From Nipponacmea schrenckii (lineage: Eukaryota > Mollusca > Gastropoda > Lottiidae): a stretch of DNA of 64,000 nucleotides. The stretch spans positions 32,012,338-32,076,337 of the forward strand of contig CM060199.1 in assembly GCA_030562195.1 (NCBI GenBank), read 5' to 3'. Made by a program: the position numbers and the translations under genes. The stretch's first letter is position 1. Each line of letters begins with the position of its first letter. This document shows positions 34,759 to 47,970 of this stretch, in pieces. Under the pieces are notes generated by a model. It saw only the letters and a list, made by a program, of their open reading frames with translations, made no database searches and was not told the DNA's origin.

Positions 34759-37700
34759 TTATATAAGTCTTATAGAGTCACTGCTTCTCTCGCTCGATTT
34801 TCTGGACCTGAAATGACAAAAGAGGACAAGAGTTAGTCAGCATAACATCTCATGAAAGAGGAACACATACATAATCCCGTGACCAGTTAATTTTATAGAA
34901 CACAGAAATATATTAATATTTCAAATGCTTAAAACAGGTAAAAACATTTGAAAATTATACTGTTAATTTTCCAAGAGAAAAATCTGAGAAACATATGTTT
35001 TAGCAATTATTGCAATATCTCGCCAACCTGAGGATCCGGGCTTCAATCCCTGCCAAGGTAGAGATGAACTTTCGGATTTTTCAGCCCGATTTCCCTTTGG
35101 CAGTGATGCATGTCGGAGGGACTGGTTTGGGAATTTTAGTAGCTCAAGGCCCCCTGTGCTACAGACTGTGCACGTCAAAGATCCATCGACAGTCGGAAAT
35201 CGCAAAAAGAGTAGGCTAATGCCTAAATAAATTTTCCTCATTGCACACTTCATGACGTTGCCCGTCTTCATTAGCCCATAAGGTGCAGAATAGTAGGACG
35301 TAAAACTCCATTTCATTTCATTTTTTATGAGAAAACACAAACAGTATAATTCTGTTCATCTTGCTATAGATATAAAAACTTTCTCAAATTACGAATGTTT
35401 ACTCAAATAACGAATGTTTACTCGGCCGTAATATCCATATTTTAAAGATGGGTTGCCTCATTAATTAGAGCCAAAGTAAGCTTACTAATTGATTAATTGG
35501 GGTTTCTAATGAATAATCCATGTATTCTCAAGTTCAAAAGACCTATGTGGACGTAGAAATGCTTGTGGAATCCATTTGACTCTGATCTGCTTTGAAACGC
35601 TAAATTTAGACTCCATGTTTGTTCACTTGACCAAATGACGTCATATGAATGAAGGCGTCTAAAAATTGATTTTGTTTTTATTATTAGTGAGTTAAAACTT
35701 ATTTAAATTAATTCATAATGTTTTTACAAAATGATATTTAAACGTTTTATTGCCTTTTGCTAGAGATTATAAATGGAATACCAAAATGCCATTGTTGTTG
35801 TGGAAAATATTAAGGAATGTGGGCAATAACAACAGCTTACGTCATGAATTATGTACCAAATTGACAGACTGGATGATCAAAAAAAAGATCAACGACTTTT
35901 GAACGACATTTGAGACTTGACGTACATACCTATGTTAGTACCCTACCGTGGGAATTCCGGTCATAATTAGCCTAATTACGAGTTAATTAATGACATGTGG
36001 GACCATCTGGTATTTTTCCCAGTCATTAGAGCACCTCTACTTTCTATTGATATAAGTATTACTGGTCCAATTATGGTATATATATATATATATTTATGAA
36101 AATAAGGAGAGGCAACTTTAAGTATAGAAAAACTATTAATGCTGAAGATAAACTAGAAAATCAAACGTGTCTACAAAGATACACGTCAACATCCTGGTTT
36201 TTTTTTTATGGACAGTAATATTTCGATCTTTTTTTTAGTTAAATACTTACCAAGAACATCTTGGTACATTTTCTAATCCTGATTCTGAACATAATCTATG
36301 TAAAAATTTAGATAAATTATCACGAGCATCTGATGTTAGTCTTTCTACCGAGATTTCATCCGTCACTTCTGGTATATATGGTTTGTCTTCAGAGATGAAT
36401 GGTTTTTCGTGGTTTAAAAACTGCTTTTCTTGATCTGGAAAGGGAAATCATTCATAAAAGAATCAACTTTGAAAATAAGAAAGCCGAATCTACACTGTAT
36501 GTGGAAACATTAAAAAAAAAGTAAAAAAAGGCGTAAATAGTATTCAAAAGACAAAAGGTATAACAATGAACAAAACCGCACGAAAATGGAAATTATGCTT
36601 AATCTATGCCTTTGCAAATGTTACAGAATGACAAAATATTTTATCCACAGAAGAGTCAGCGCTCTCTGTGCTGTTAACATATCAACGTAACAAATCAGGA
36701 ATAATAAAAAAGATAATTGGAGATTTGACCGAAGTCCTGATAACAACAATTCCAGCAATTGTAATCACTGTAAATATTTTCATATTGGATAGAAAATGGA
36801 AATTAATTTCGTTATATTTCATAGTACATCTTTATATTGGGTAAATCACGGTGGTAAGAAGGGACTTTTGTCAGTATAGTAGTTAGCAATCATAATTAGT
36901 ATGAACTAATTACTCTTAATAAGGTATTAATCAATGTTTCTTAGCGACCGATATAAAGTATAATGCATACAGTGTACAAAAACTGTTATATTAATAAGCT
37001 AATTGACTGTATGGCATTTGTAACTGTTGTGGTAGGATTGACTCAGTATTAGGTGTCTGCAAGATTAGATTTAATACATGCAAGTGGTGTTTATATCCTT
37101 GCTTACTCATCAGATTTGTATAATTCCAAACCACTGATACACAACAAACCGGAAATGAAAAATTCGAAAGTGGTTTTATATTTTATTTAAGTCGAAAGTT
37201 GTACTTTTATAACGAATATAACAAATAAAAGTGTATTATTTGCATTATCTTGACATTTAACAAACCAAGAAAGTTGATTTAGGTATAGGTGTTTGGTATT
37301 ACATTTACACAATTGTTTTTTCAATTAATTGAAAAATATTCTTAGTTGCATTTCTTGACCAGTAAAAATATGTATTTAAAGACAAGTAACTTAGTTTAAT
37401 TATGGAGTGCCAAACTGACAAATGTGGGCGTATTGCCCCCATTATAGGAAATATTAACCCTCTCTTTAATAAAAACTACATCTACATATTGTTCTTGATA
37501 ATACCTCATCTATATTATCTATATAACTTCTAATGGTAAAGGTTAACAATGTTATCTTAAATAATATTTACTCTAACATTGACACATACAACCCAATGTA
37601 CTGTGACTACACGGAACTTGCTCTTTACCACTTACAGGAATTGCGGGACGTTATCACAATGGTTTAGAAGGTTCGCAAATGAATAGAAGCTATGGACAAT

Positions 37701-38505
37701 GCAAGATCAATAGTGTAAGATATGCTCCATTACATTATTTACTAAGATATAATGTCTCTAATACTATAATCATGTTTAGTTTAAAAAAAAATCATTTTAT
37801 GTTATTTGTCTCCCTTTATTTTTATCACATTTTAGCACCTGACATTTTCATCATGACGTCATTATCATGTCATTTCCTTTCAAGTCTTCATTTAGTGAAT
37901 TAGTGTCAATATCAGAGAGAAAGCTACTGAATAAAATATATTGTATTTGATCTAAATAGAGTATTTTTAATTTCAAACCTTTTAAACAATAATCGTCGTC
38001 TTTATTGTACGTGAATAAAAATTGCAAATGAAAGGTTAAGTGATTATATGCAAGAGATAGTGCAATGTTTTGGTCAAATGTTTGTAAAATATATTTTGGC
38101 AAGAATACGACCAATCATCAATCTACTTCTTTGTTTTAAACGCTATCGACAATTTTGGATTTTTCTACAGGATAACGTACCTTTTTATTTGTATTCTCAA
38201 AAGTCGTTCATTCTGGCTCTTTTTTCTTTAATCACTATGAGGAACTCCAACCCGACATAGATTGCAGAGTATATTCCTTGGCGTATTCAACTTTAGTGGA
38301 TTGCCAAATAATGCAGGGCCTTTTTATGCTATAATTATGATTATGATGGCGTGTCGTACGTACCTCCATGTAGAAGTAGCGATAATGTTGGATTGACTCG
38401 TTTACCAAATCTTCCTTGGGGTCGCCATTGTGGAGCACCATTTCCTAATGTTATCGTCACCAATAGGACAGCCATAATACACATAATCATCTCGGATAGT
38501 TTCAT
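34759..38505 (-). CDS. Luqin (RFamide-type) neuropeptide precursor, 3 coding exons
   Basis: Exon 1 is 38505-38364 (47 codons plus 1 base, then GTACGT), exon 2 is 36434-36251 (acceptor CTTTCCAG, then GTAAGT) and exon 3 is 34807-34759 (acceptor GTCATTTCAG, stop TAA). Phases 1 and 2 join exactly to a 124-residue precursor. Residues 1-23 are a signal peptide. The mature peptide APQWRPQGRF follows at 24-33, with G34 as amide donor and K35-R36 as the dibasic cleavage site. This is the molluscan luqin signature. The C-terminal region has the conserved luqin-precursor cysteine pair, here C96 and C107 in LCSESGLENVPRCSW. The amidated peptide is secreted and acts on luqin-type G-protein-coupled receptors. 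An acceptor-like TTATTATTCAG just before the ATG suggests a non-coding upstream exon. Intron 2 contains a SINE. Confidence 0.92.
35010..35327 (+). mobile_element. tRNA-derived SINE, diverged copy in luqin intron 2
   Basis: B-box-like GGGCTTCAATCCC, body TTTGGCAGTGATGCATGTCG and tail AGTAGGACGTAAAACTCCAT plus ATTTC repeats match the SINE at 9840. The A-box part is lost. It is antisense to the luqin gene. Confidence 0.85.
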
Positions 38506-39130
38506 TATCTGAATAATAATAAATAGCAGGCAATAGAAAAATGGAATAAATTGGCATTGATAAAACAGTTTTTAATAGGAAAAAAACACAAAGCGCTATC
38601 TTCGAGCGTGTATTAAAATGTCATGATTTAAATAAGGGTAATAGGAATAAAGTTGCAAGTGAATATAAGCTTGACTTCGACGAATGCGCCCAAATTATAA
38701 ATATATGATATTTACTCTCTTGAGTGAGATATTAGTCAGAGATAGTGGAAGGATAAATATTAGATGATAAATTAATAGAATAAACAATCATAAAACGGTC
38801 ACTGTCTTCAAAGTTGACATTAATAGTATAACAAGTTCGTGATTGGCATTTTTATCAGAGTAGATTAATGCAATAATGCATAATGTAATGACATAGTTAT
38901 TATTGAATAATATAGTTAGACCTATTTATAAAAATTCATCTAGTATATTTTAATCAATTTGTCGTTATGTGTCAAAGCTGATTCAATTTTTTACACCAAA
39001 ATTCGGAAACACTTCAGTTATTTATCCAATGAAGTATCATAAATGATAATATTTATAATAAATAATTCCATTTTTGCGTCGTTTTGTTTTTCTTATAATA
39101 TACCTATTACACAATAAAGTGAACAGACGG
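38506..39130. other. Region upstream of luqin
   Basis: Probably the 5' UTR intron or promoter of luqin. No TATA box was identified with confidence, and no other gene is supported. Confidence 0.4.
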
Positions 39131-39510
39131 ACCAATACATAGTTGCCGATAAATACACAAGCAAAATACTGCATGATACAATAGCTAGACTCATTATTAT
39201 GAAGGAATATGTGTTTAAGATTCTTCTGAAATCAAATTATTTTTCATATTTAAATCACTTGAAATGATAGAAGGATGATATTCCTCGCCCACAAGAAAGC
39301 AGGAACTTTTCTCGCCCACGAGAAAGCGAGTAAATTTTCCTCGACTTCTCGCCCACAAGAAAACTCGCTCACGAGAAAGTGAGGAAAATTCATGTTTCCA
39401 TGTGGGCTATAAATTTTCCTCGCCCCTTTCCTCCCTTTCTCGCCCTTTTCCTCGTCTTTTAGCATTTTTCCTCGCCGTTTTTTTACCCTCGCTTTCTCGC
39501 ATTTTTCCTC
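39130..39510. repeat. Dispersed repeat, copy 2, with CTCGCCCACGAGAAAG palindromes
   Basis: Shares three blocks in the same order with 7000-7860. The centre (39285-39400) repeats variants of CTCGCCCACGAGAAAG several times, and the right part is CCTCGCCCTTTTCC-rich. A minus-strand open frame across it (RRGKMLKDEEKGEK and similar) is a low-complexity artefact. Confidence 0.65.
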
Positions 39511-39884
39511 ACTTTGTCGCCTCACGACTTCTCGTGGCCACTCGGGACGCTGGATCATACTTGATTTAAAGATAAAAGGGGTTATAATTTTAATTCTTAT
39601 TATAATTGAATTATAACCCTCTTATGACTCAGTCATTGAAATGTTATCTATTTATTTATTATATGCATATGTCTGTGTATGCTTTCACGTACGTTTCATG
39701 AAATATGGGCTGTATGCCTGCTACGGTAATAAAGTATATATGAAAGAAAAAGAAGAGTGTTATAAGATATGGTATCAGTGAGGCTAATATAGAAATAGCT
39801 AGTCCACATATGAATAGAGATTTGTTCAATGTTGTATTTCTAACACGGATTACAATTTGCACTCAAAACCAAACAAATATTTAC

Positions 39885-39989
39885 TAAATAAATAAGATAA
39901 CTATTATGGATATACTACTCCTTCCTTTAATTTTTTGCAAAAATTAAAGGAAGTAGTAGTATATCCATAATAGTTATCTTATTTATTTA
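39885..39989. repeat. 105-bp near-perfect hairpin
   Basis: Arms of about 51 bp run outward from TTTTTTGCAAAAA at 39931-39943. Only one mismatch was found (TACTCC on the left against the complement of GTAGTAG on the right). The left arm starts TAAATAAATAAGATAACTAT. It may be a solo foldback or MITE, or a small-RNA precursor. Confidence 0.9.
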
Positions 39990-40367
39990 ATGTTCTATCT
40001 ACTTCTAAATGTCATTTAAAGATTAAATATTTACTAGTAGTAAAGTATACGATAACTGTTACCGTGTATAGATCATGGAAGTATTTTAGTAAAATTCTGT
40101 ATGACCTAAACTATTTGACGAGTCGTAAGCATCACTAAAGCAACACCATCTAGGTTTCAAGATTTCAAAATCGGTGGATCTTGGCGTACATCCAGGGTTG
40201 AAACTCCGATATCTTCTGTTGCGGACAAGCAAAATGCCATTTTGTCATCGTGGTGCGAAAAATTAATTTTGATATCATCAAAAGGATGAGGGCAATATAA
40301 CTATTAACTAAGGTGGTGTCTATACGATGCTAATGATTTAAGACAAAAAACCTTGATATACTTTTGA

Positions 40368-40622
40368 GGATCCGCGATGGATCAGTGATTTGGGCGCTTG
40401 CTCGCTAACCTGAAGGTCCAGAGTTCAATCCCGGCAAAGAGATAAACTTTCGGATTTTCAGCCCGATTTTCCCTTGTCAGCGATGCCGGTCGACGGGACT
40501 GATATGGACAAAGCGTCTTGTCGTTCGGAAAGGACAATTAGCCGAGGCTTATGCCGCTGTCCTGGCAGAATTTCCCTCATTGCACACTGCATGTGGTTGC
40601 CAGTCTTCATTTGCTTTTGTCA
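40368..40622 (+). mobile_element. tRNA-derived SINE, 3'-truncated copy
   Basis: Contains GATCCGCGATGGATCAGTGA, a B-box AGAGTTCAATCCCGG, TTTTCCCTTGTCAGCGATGC and TTTCCCTCATTGCACACTGC, all matching the SINE at 9840. The AGTAGGACGTAAAACTC tail is missing. Confidence 0.85.
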
Positions 40623-41065
40623 ATTGAAGGTGAATGACATAATATTATCTTTTTAGAAGAATAATGTTGTGTCTTATCAACATACACTCAAACAAACTTT
40701 TTAATTTTCACTGTACTACAATCAGATAATAATAAGACAGACATAGCAGTTAACAGTATTTAAATGTCAAATCTAAATTGCGGTGAATATTTTTTTTTAT
40801 TGATCGTTCAACCACTTTCTGTTCAAAATTATTGGAAGAAATTCAGACTGTTTTCATTTATAACATACTTTATGAGATAAAGAAAAATTCAAGAATATCT
40901 ATTTATGTATCTAAATAATGATATTATCTTACAGTAACAAATGGGTATTGGGTTTTTCTCACAGCAAATTTTGAGTTTACTGTACAGTTAAGAAGTTACG
41001 TGACCCCTTTGATAGTTATTGTTAAATTCTTCAAATATATCCACAACTTAAGTTTCACACTAAAA
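40623..41065. other. Non-coding stretch
   Basis: AT-rich, no feature supported. Confidence 0.5.
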
Positions 41066-41069
41066 GTTA

Positions 41070-41350
41070 TTGTATTATGCTCCCAATAAATGCTCTCAAT
41101 AAATGTTTACAACTAGAAATTACGGTAAGCTCTAGACGTTTTCAACTAAACGTACTATGCTTCCAATGGATTTTTCAACTTAACGTCATTGGATGATCCC
41201 AATAAATGTTCTCAAATAAACCGCATCCTGTGCTCTCAATACATGTTCACCACTAAGGGTTATTGCATGTTCCCAATAAATGTTCTCAAATAGCCCGTCT
41301 TGTATGCTCTTGATGCATGTTCTTCACTAAGGATTATAGAAAGAACCCAA
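41070..41350. repeat. Degenerate tandem repeat, about 74-bp unit
   Basis: CCCAATAAATGTTCTCAAAT recurs at about 41198 and 41272, with earlier variants near 41082 and 41160. Each is followed by a TGCTCTCAATACATGTTCAC-like block and ACTAAGGGTTAT. Confidence 0.7.
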
Positions 41351-41689
41351 TAATATTTTGTCGTTTCCTGCTGGAACACTAAGTTTCATCCGATTAAAAA
41401 AACTTGTATTTGATTAAAACACATCTAATATGCTATTTTAAAAGGTTTATAGTCTTGAAGTCTATATTGTATACACTATATAGATTTTGAAACCGTATTT
41501 AATCAAATTTTCTATAAAAATACATTTAATGGTACCAATATTAACTACAAATTTTGGTAGATTATGTTTTAAATTAATTCCATGTTATTCTGAGAATTAT
41601 GCTTAAGTATAAATTTCATGCGATTTTTTTAAATTAGGCAAAAGCTACTATATTCTGGGTATCATTAAAAATTCGTAAATGGTGGCCTT

Positions 41690-41970
41690 GAAAGTAATTC
41701 CATGTCGTCTCTAAAAGTAAATCCCTGTTAACCATAACGAGTTATTCTTTGTTATCAATAGTAATTATCTTTCGCAATCAGTCCATGTTATCCTCAGTAT
41801 CCATTCCATGCTATCTTTCGAAGTTATGATATGTTATCTTTAGACGGCGTGTTAACTATTTAGAAGTCACTCCGTGTTATCATCAGAAGTCATACTATTT
41901 TTACGAGTCAATGTCATACAATGTTATTTTTCTGTTATTTTTACAAGTCATCTATGTAATTGCTTTTATA
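41690..41970. repeat. Degenerate tandem repeat of TTCCATGTTATC-like motif
   Basis: About eight variants of TTCCATGTTATCTTTAGAAGT occur at irregular 25-60-base spacing (for example near 41698, 41785, 41808, 41830, 41870). They grade into ordinary AT-rich DNA. Confidence 0.55.
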
Positions 41971-44900
41971 TTACAATCCGATTCCATAATAAATAGTGAC
42001 ACAGCTTAAGTTGCTCTTAATATTACAAAAGTTTGGGCGGATGAGAATTGAGCATCACCTCTCAAGCCATAGAAAGGATTTTAAGTGAAAATTTTGCCCC
42101 CATAAAGCTCAAAAGTCCTCTCTGGCTCTTCCTACTAACGCTTCAGACGGACACCTTTCATTTCAGCATACGCCCCTGATACATTAAAACCCTGTTTTCC
42201 AGTGATCTTGTACCAGCATCCTTAAACAGGTATATCAGGACACAATTATATGGATAACAGCTACTTTATTAAATAATTTGCGACGTTTCAACGAGGATAC
42301 TCCCGTCTTTATCAAGCAATGATTAAATCCCTTAAACAGGTACATGTTGTTAGGTGGTTGCCACTTATAATTTTTTTTTTCTAGATAAAGATCCAGTACA
42401 TATGGCCAAACAGTTGACATTGTTGCAACAATTTGTCTGAATGTCAATTGTTATATATAAATATGTCTTGAATATGTCTTGTAAATTGTAATTGGAATGG
42501 TATTTTATATGTAGTCTAAATACACGTGGTAGCATATAATCTAGGAACTATTTAATGATACATCTAAAGACAGGCAGTGTTAAGGAATCGATGTTTATAT
42601 ATAATGACTGGCAAGATAAAGATACTTGTCTTGAAGGTAATGAGGCGCAGAGATTAGCTTAATAATGTTTGTGAAACATAGTTTATCTCTATACAAATTT
42701 TGCTTCAAAATATCAATTAAATATGATACGAGCATTGCCTGAAAGTTATGGTATTTCTATCGAATTGTAGTTTTAGCAAAATGCACATTTTTTTAGATAT
42801 AAATTTTGTTTATATGTAACACTAAAGGAGGCATTGACTCAAACCTACAGGCAGGGTATTGATATTTTAAGTAAGGACACGTTAAACTCTAAACTCAAAC
42901 ACAGAGTGAAAATTCCACCAATACCAAAACAAAATTGGAGGTTAAATCGCATACGCAGTTAAATTTTGCGAATTAATTTTCATAAATGCTCATTAAAGCT
43001 TCTGATCTAAAATGCATTAAGGCAAGACCAGAGAAAATATTAAGTTCAAGCGACCTTATTTTGATCGTAGTCTTTGAAAATCAAACAACTATTTATCAAT
43101 AGTAAGGAATTTACTTTTAATGGACTGAAGTAATCAACTAAGCTGTCAATATTAAGAAAATAAATCAAGAAAAGTGAAAGAAAGGTATTGTAAACATATC
43201 GGTGGGCTTCTAAATACAAGTTGTTTTCGTTCTAATCTGTGATTCCACTTGACTTCACCATACCATCTCAGACATTTCTAAACCTTTGTTTAGTATTCTA
43301 CAGGTTTCAATCATTAAATTATTTCTGAATTAAAAGCGACATTTAGCGTAGTTTAATATCGGTGCTATCGACATTATAATACTGTGTTTATTGAATTAAA
43401 GATTACTTTGATCACCGCCCGGTATTCACTATCAGAAGGTCATGACGTATTTCATACTTTGTACCAGCAACACTTGCGACTATTTTCATCTGAAATTAAT
43501 TCTTCACAAAAGCCAAGCTAAAGACTTAAACGTCATGGAATATGTAATTTTCTATAGCCATAATTCCTCATGCTCCACACTCTCAATTAAAACTTTAATA
43601 TCTTGAAAACATTTTGTCCTCTTATTAGATACCAGCTCAACCAGCTGAGCTCAATTTGATCAATAAATGTCACTTTCAGAGATTATATCCCGCATCTGAT
43701 TTTCTGCAATTTAAAATGAATATTCCAACAGAAAAGATCATTTATCCACTCAGATATCACTGCTGTTATAATAGCATTAATATCTCCTCGGTATATATGC
43801 GGAATTCCTTTAGATATTGTTAACATTAAATTTTCATTCAACATTATTCATCAGATAAAACAATAATCTAAGTGTATGCTTAGTAGCTCTAGTTTCTCCG
43901 ACCCTACATGCACTCAATTGTGTTATCGAATTCAGATAAAATATTCGTAGAAAGAATTTGCTGTTATCGAAGTTAAAGGGCTTTCGGTCCTTGTTGGTCC
44001 TCAAACCACGTTGACTGACACCTCAATCCACCCTTGCTTGATTAATAAAAATTCAAAAAATTGATCCAACAAGTCGGCCCTTCCACCTTTGTATACCACA
44101 ATACAATGGGATAACATATTCAGCGTTTAAACAGTGGGATGTTACACTGTGTAATAATTTACACAGTTTGTGAAAGTGTAATCTGAGACATTTGCCTATT
44201 GCAGTGAAAGAGCATAAAAGCTTCAGGTAACTCGTGATACGGACTTCTAGCTCAGAGTCAGGCCCGAATTATCAAAATTTGTTATCACTGAAAACATTTT
44301 CTAAAATTTATTTCTGAGAATTCAGATTCAAAATATAAATACTTTAACAAAATACACAGGGGAATACATTATGGTTTAGCACACTTCTCTAATAAAAGTT
44401 ATAACGTTCGAAAACAAATTATCATTTTCATCTGATGACGACACGTATATTTTGTATATTTTGTTACATGCACCCTCAACTTCTAAATGTCGTTCAAATC
44501 TTATCAATACTTAAATGAATTGACAAAAAACACAAAAAAGCAGCAGGTTTCATATAAATATGGGGCACATAAATTTTCGAGTTCATTGAATTCGAAAGAC
44601 TGTTGCGTTACATTTTACAACCCTTCTCACATTATCTACAAGTTTCATATCTTAAATACGCACCTTCAGCACAAATGTGGCTTTTGTCTTAATTGATTTT
44701 TTTACAGAGTCAGATGGCCCAGTCGGGCAGTGTGTATTTAATTCTGTTAAATCTATTTCATTTCAAAATAATCGAAGAACACGTATCAAAATACTGGTCC
44801 AAATTAAATTGAAGCTGGGTTTATGGATTAGTGGTAAAACAAAACGTTTACAATCGTTTAATTTGATCACGTTACTTTTATAACTCCCACAAAAGAAGTA

Positions 44901-47027
44901 ATTCTATCAGTTTAAAAGCTCAATGATATTCAATATCCAAAATTGCTTCTTTTAATTTCATAAGTGTGTAAGCAGCTACAGTAATATGTGAAAGTTGAAT
45001 TCTGGTCGATCTATTAAAACTTGTCATGCGCAAGAATTTGGGGGAGTGGGGATAAAGATTATACTCTTTAGATAGAACAAAATCAAGAATTAACACCTAT
45101 AAAGTTGAATCTAAAATTAGTTAAATATAACAGTTCTTATAAACAAATAGCATTCTTCATTCCTATTATAGAAATTAACAAAAAACCATTTTTGCTGAAA
45201 AATAAGTTGGCAAACATCTAATGTCAGGATAAACCCACATAGCTTATATTTAATGTTTGAAAACTCCCCAATACATTAATAACAGCCAATTGTACTTTAA
45301 AGTCGACAAATATAAATAATATTGGGTTCAAATTTGAAGGAAAAATGTATTGTTTGCATCTTACCAAAAATTAAATACTATACAGACATGAAGTATTTTT
45401 TAGCTCTTTTTAAACAAATATGTATTTTTACATTTTTATCATGTTAGTTCATGGACACACTTATTTTGATACATTGTATCTATCTAAACTATATCAAACC
45501 TGTTTCTATCAGTCATTTACTTTATGCAGGGTTGCAACAAATAAAATTAATAAAACTAAGTTCCCGTAATCAAGCGGTGTACAATACACATGAAAAGTAA
45601 ATATTAAGATTTAACATTTAATTTAAGGTTTTGAGCAATTTTTACACATGCACACTATATACACGTCCACAAGAAACTATGTTTCTCGAGAACTCATGAC
45701 AGAAGAAAGAGAAGAAGGTTCCAGATACGGTCAAGCATTTTCTAGACTCGAATTAGGCCCCAACTTTGGCCTAAAACTGTGTTCCAGAATTGATCGTATT
45801 TTAAAAACTGGAAAATTTAATTCTTGATAAGATCAAAAGTCCAGCACGAATAGGCTACTCTGATGCTTGTGTCCTGTTGTCCAGCTCCATTCTGTTTTTC
45901 ATTTTACCCTTCATTCTTTACAGAGATGACTAGCTCATGACTAGCCCTACCAAAAGGTTATGTGATACATATATTTGTCCTGAAGCTGGTTTTTACATAT
46001 ACATTTACTAATAATTGCATTATTTGAATGTAGAGATATATCTACATATAAATCGAAAAATCGTGATTTAATCTATCAATCATTTTAGAAGAAAGGGTGA
46101 ATTTAGAAAAGGAAATCTCCCCTTTTTTTGTAAACAATATTTTATTCATGAGAAAAGGATCTCCTCTTTGACACACAAAGAAAAAAAATTCGACGATCCT
46201 TATTACATGGTTCTTGCAAAAATAAATACATTCTTTGTAATTTCTTGACATGTCATTGACATATCGCTCTTTGCTGTCGACAAGTTTCGGATAAAAAAGT
46301 CATAGTTGATGTAACCCCTTTTGAATAAGAATCTGTACGAAGACGGTCAATTTTAAAAAAAAGAATACAATTTCTGAAAATATTGCACTTACTTTATTTA
46401 TGTGGTTGGTATGTTGATCTTAATATTGTTTCTGTATCTATGTTTTTGTAAAAAGTTGAGTCCGAAAAGTTTTTATAAGATAGAATTCAAACGCAGTTAA
46501 CTTCCCAACGATAGAAAATTCTTCTAACAAGTTTTTATAACTGTGATATTGTCTTAAGAGGCGGGAACTACGCGATATATATTAAATATATTAAAGAAGT
46601 GAGGTTAACCCAAGCTTTGCTGTACATTCATCGATGATTCCAACACAATCGAATTTCGCCTGTTTGCTGTGGTCACGTGTTTAATGTTTTATCAGGGCGT
46701 TATACGTCATCGATATGATTAGTATTGTACATAGGCAATATAGTTAAGTTTTCATCTGATGATCAATCAAGAATATACAAAACAATAATATTAATAGATT
46801 TTCGTCTGGAACTATTACCTACGAACAATGAGTCTCTCCTATGTCAAAATCGGATATTGACACTGACGTTCTAGTGTCAAAGCCACAACTCTTCTATCAC
46901 ATGATTGAAGCCATTTTATCTCTAAAGTGCTAAAAAAGCTGAATTCTTTTAATATTGATACCCGATGTATATGCCTTGACTCCTGGATGAATAATGCTGT
47001 ATATTAGATTATACTTGATATACAGAA
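41971..47027. other. Long AT-rich stretch without a supported gene
   Basis: No exon with consistent splice sites or domain similarity was found. Open frames at 42.2, 44.5-44.9 and 46.0-46.25 kb are low in complexity. A GACGTTTCAACGAGGATACT segment near 42282 resembles sequence seen at retroelement ends but is too short to assign. Confidence 0.5.
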
Positions 47028-47040
47028 TTGGTGTACTGCA

Positions 47041-47970
47041 TAAGAAAATCAGTGGAATATCTGATAGACAGAATATCCGTTGAATATTTGATAGACAGAA
47101 CATCAGTTGAATATATAGACAGAATATCAGTTGAATATTTGATAGACAGAATATCAGTTGAATATATAGACAGAATATCAGTTGAATATTTGATAGACAG
47201 AATATCAGTTAAATATTTAAAAGACAGAATATTAGTTGAATATTTGATACACTTAATATCAGTTACATATATGATAGACAGAATATCAGTTGAATATATG
47301 ATAGACAGAATATCAGTTGAATATATGATAGAATATCAGTTAAATATATGATAGAATATCAGTTGAATATTTTAAACACAAAATATCAGCTAAATATATG
47401 ATAGACAGAATATCAGTTGAATATATGATAGACAGACTATCAGTTGAATATATGATAGAATATCAGTATTATCAGTTGAATATATGATAGACAGAATATC
47501 AGTTGAATATATAGACAGAATATCAGTTGAATATATGATAGACAGAATATCAGTTGAATATATAGACAGAATATCAGTTGAATATATGATAGACAGAATA
47601 TCAGTTGAATATATAGACAGAATATCAGTTGAATATATAGACAGAATATCAGTTGAATATATGATAGACAGAATATGAGTTGAATATATGATAGACAGAA
47701 TATCAGTTGAATATATGATAGACAGAATATCAGTTGAATATATAGACAAAATATCAGTTGAATATATGATAGACAGAATATGAGTTGAATATATAGACAG
47801 AATATCAGTTGAATATATGATAGACAGAATATGAGTTGAATATATAGACAGAATATGAGTTGAATATATAGACAGAATATCAGTTGAATATATGATAGAC
47901 AGAATATCAGTTGAATATATGATAGACAGAATATCAGTTGAATATTTTATACAAAATATTAGTCGAATAT
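47041..47970. repeat. 24/27-bp minisatellite open on both strands
   Basis: Alternating units ATCAGTTGAATATATGATAG plus ACAGAAT (27 bp) and the same without ATG (24 bp). About 35 copies are present, with TTTGAT replacing ATATGAT in the left part. Both lengths are multiples of three and the unit lacks in-frame stops in one frame per strand, so long open frames result: ISVEYMIDR repeats on plus and STDILSIIY repeats on minus (194 residues). These are best seen as repeat artefacts. Neither has a promoter or splice context. Confidence 0.9.

Noticed and set aside
39250..39558. 102-residue Lys/Arg/Glu-rich minus-strand frame.
   Set aside because: Low-complexity translation of the dispersed CTCGCCC repeat.
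42275..42330. Possible retroelement end (GACGTTTCAACGAGGATACT).
   Set aside because: Too short and without adjoining coding sequence.
45695..45826. 43-residue plus-strand frame (MTEEREEGSRYGQAF and on).
   Set aside because: Balanced composition but no splice sites, promoter or family resemblance; likely chance.
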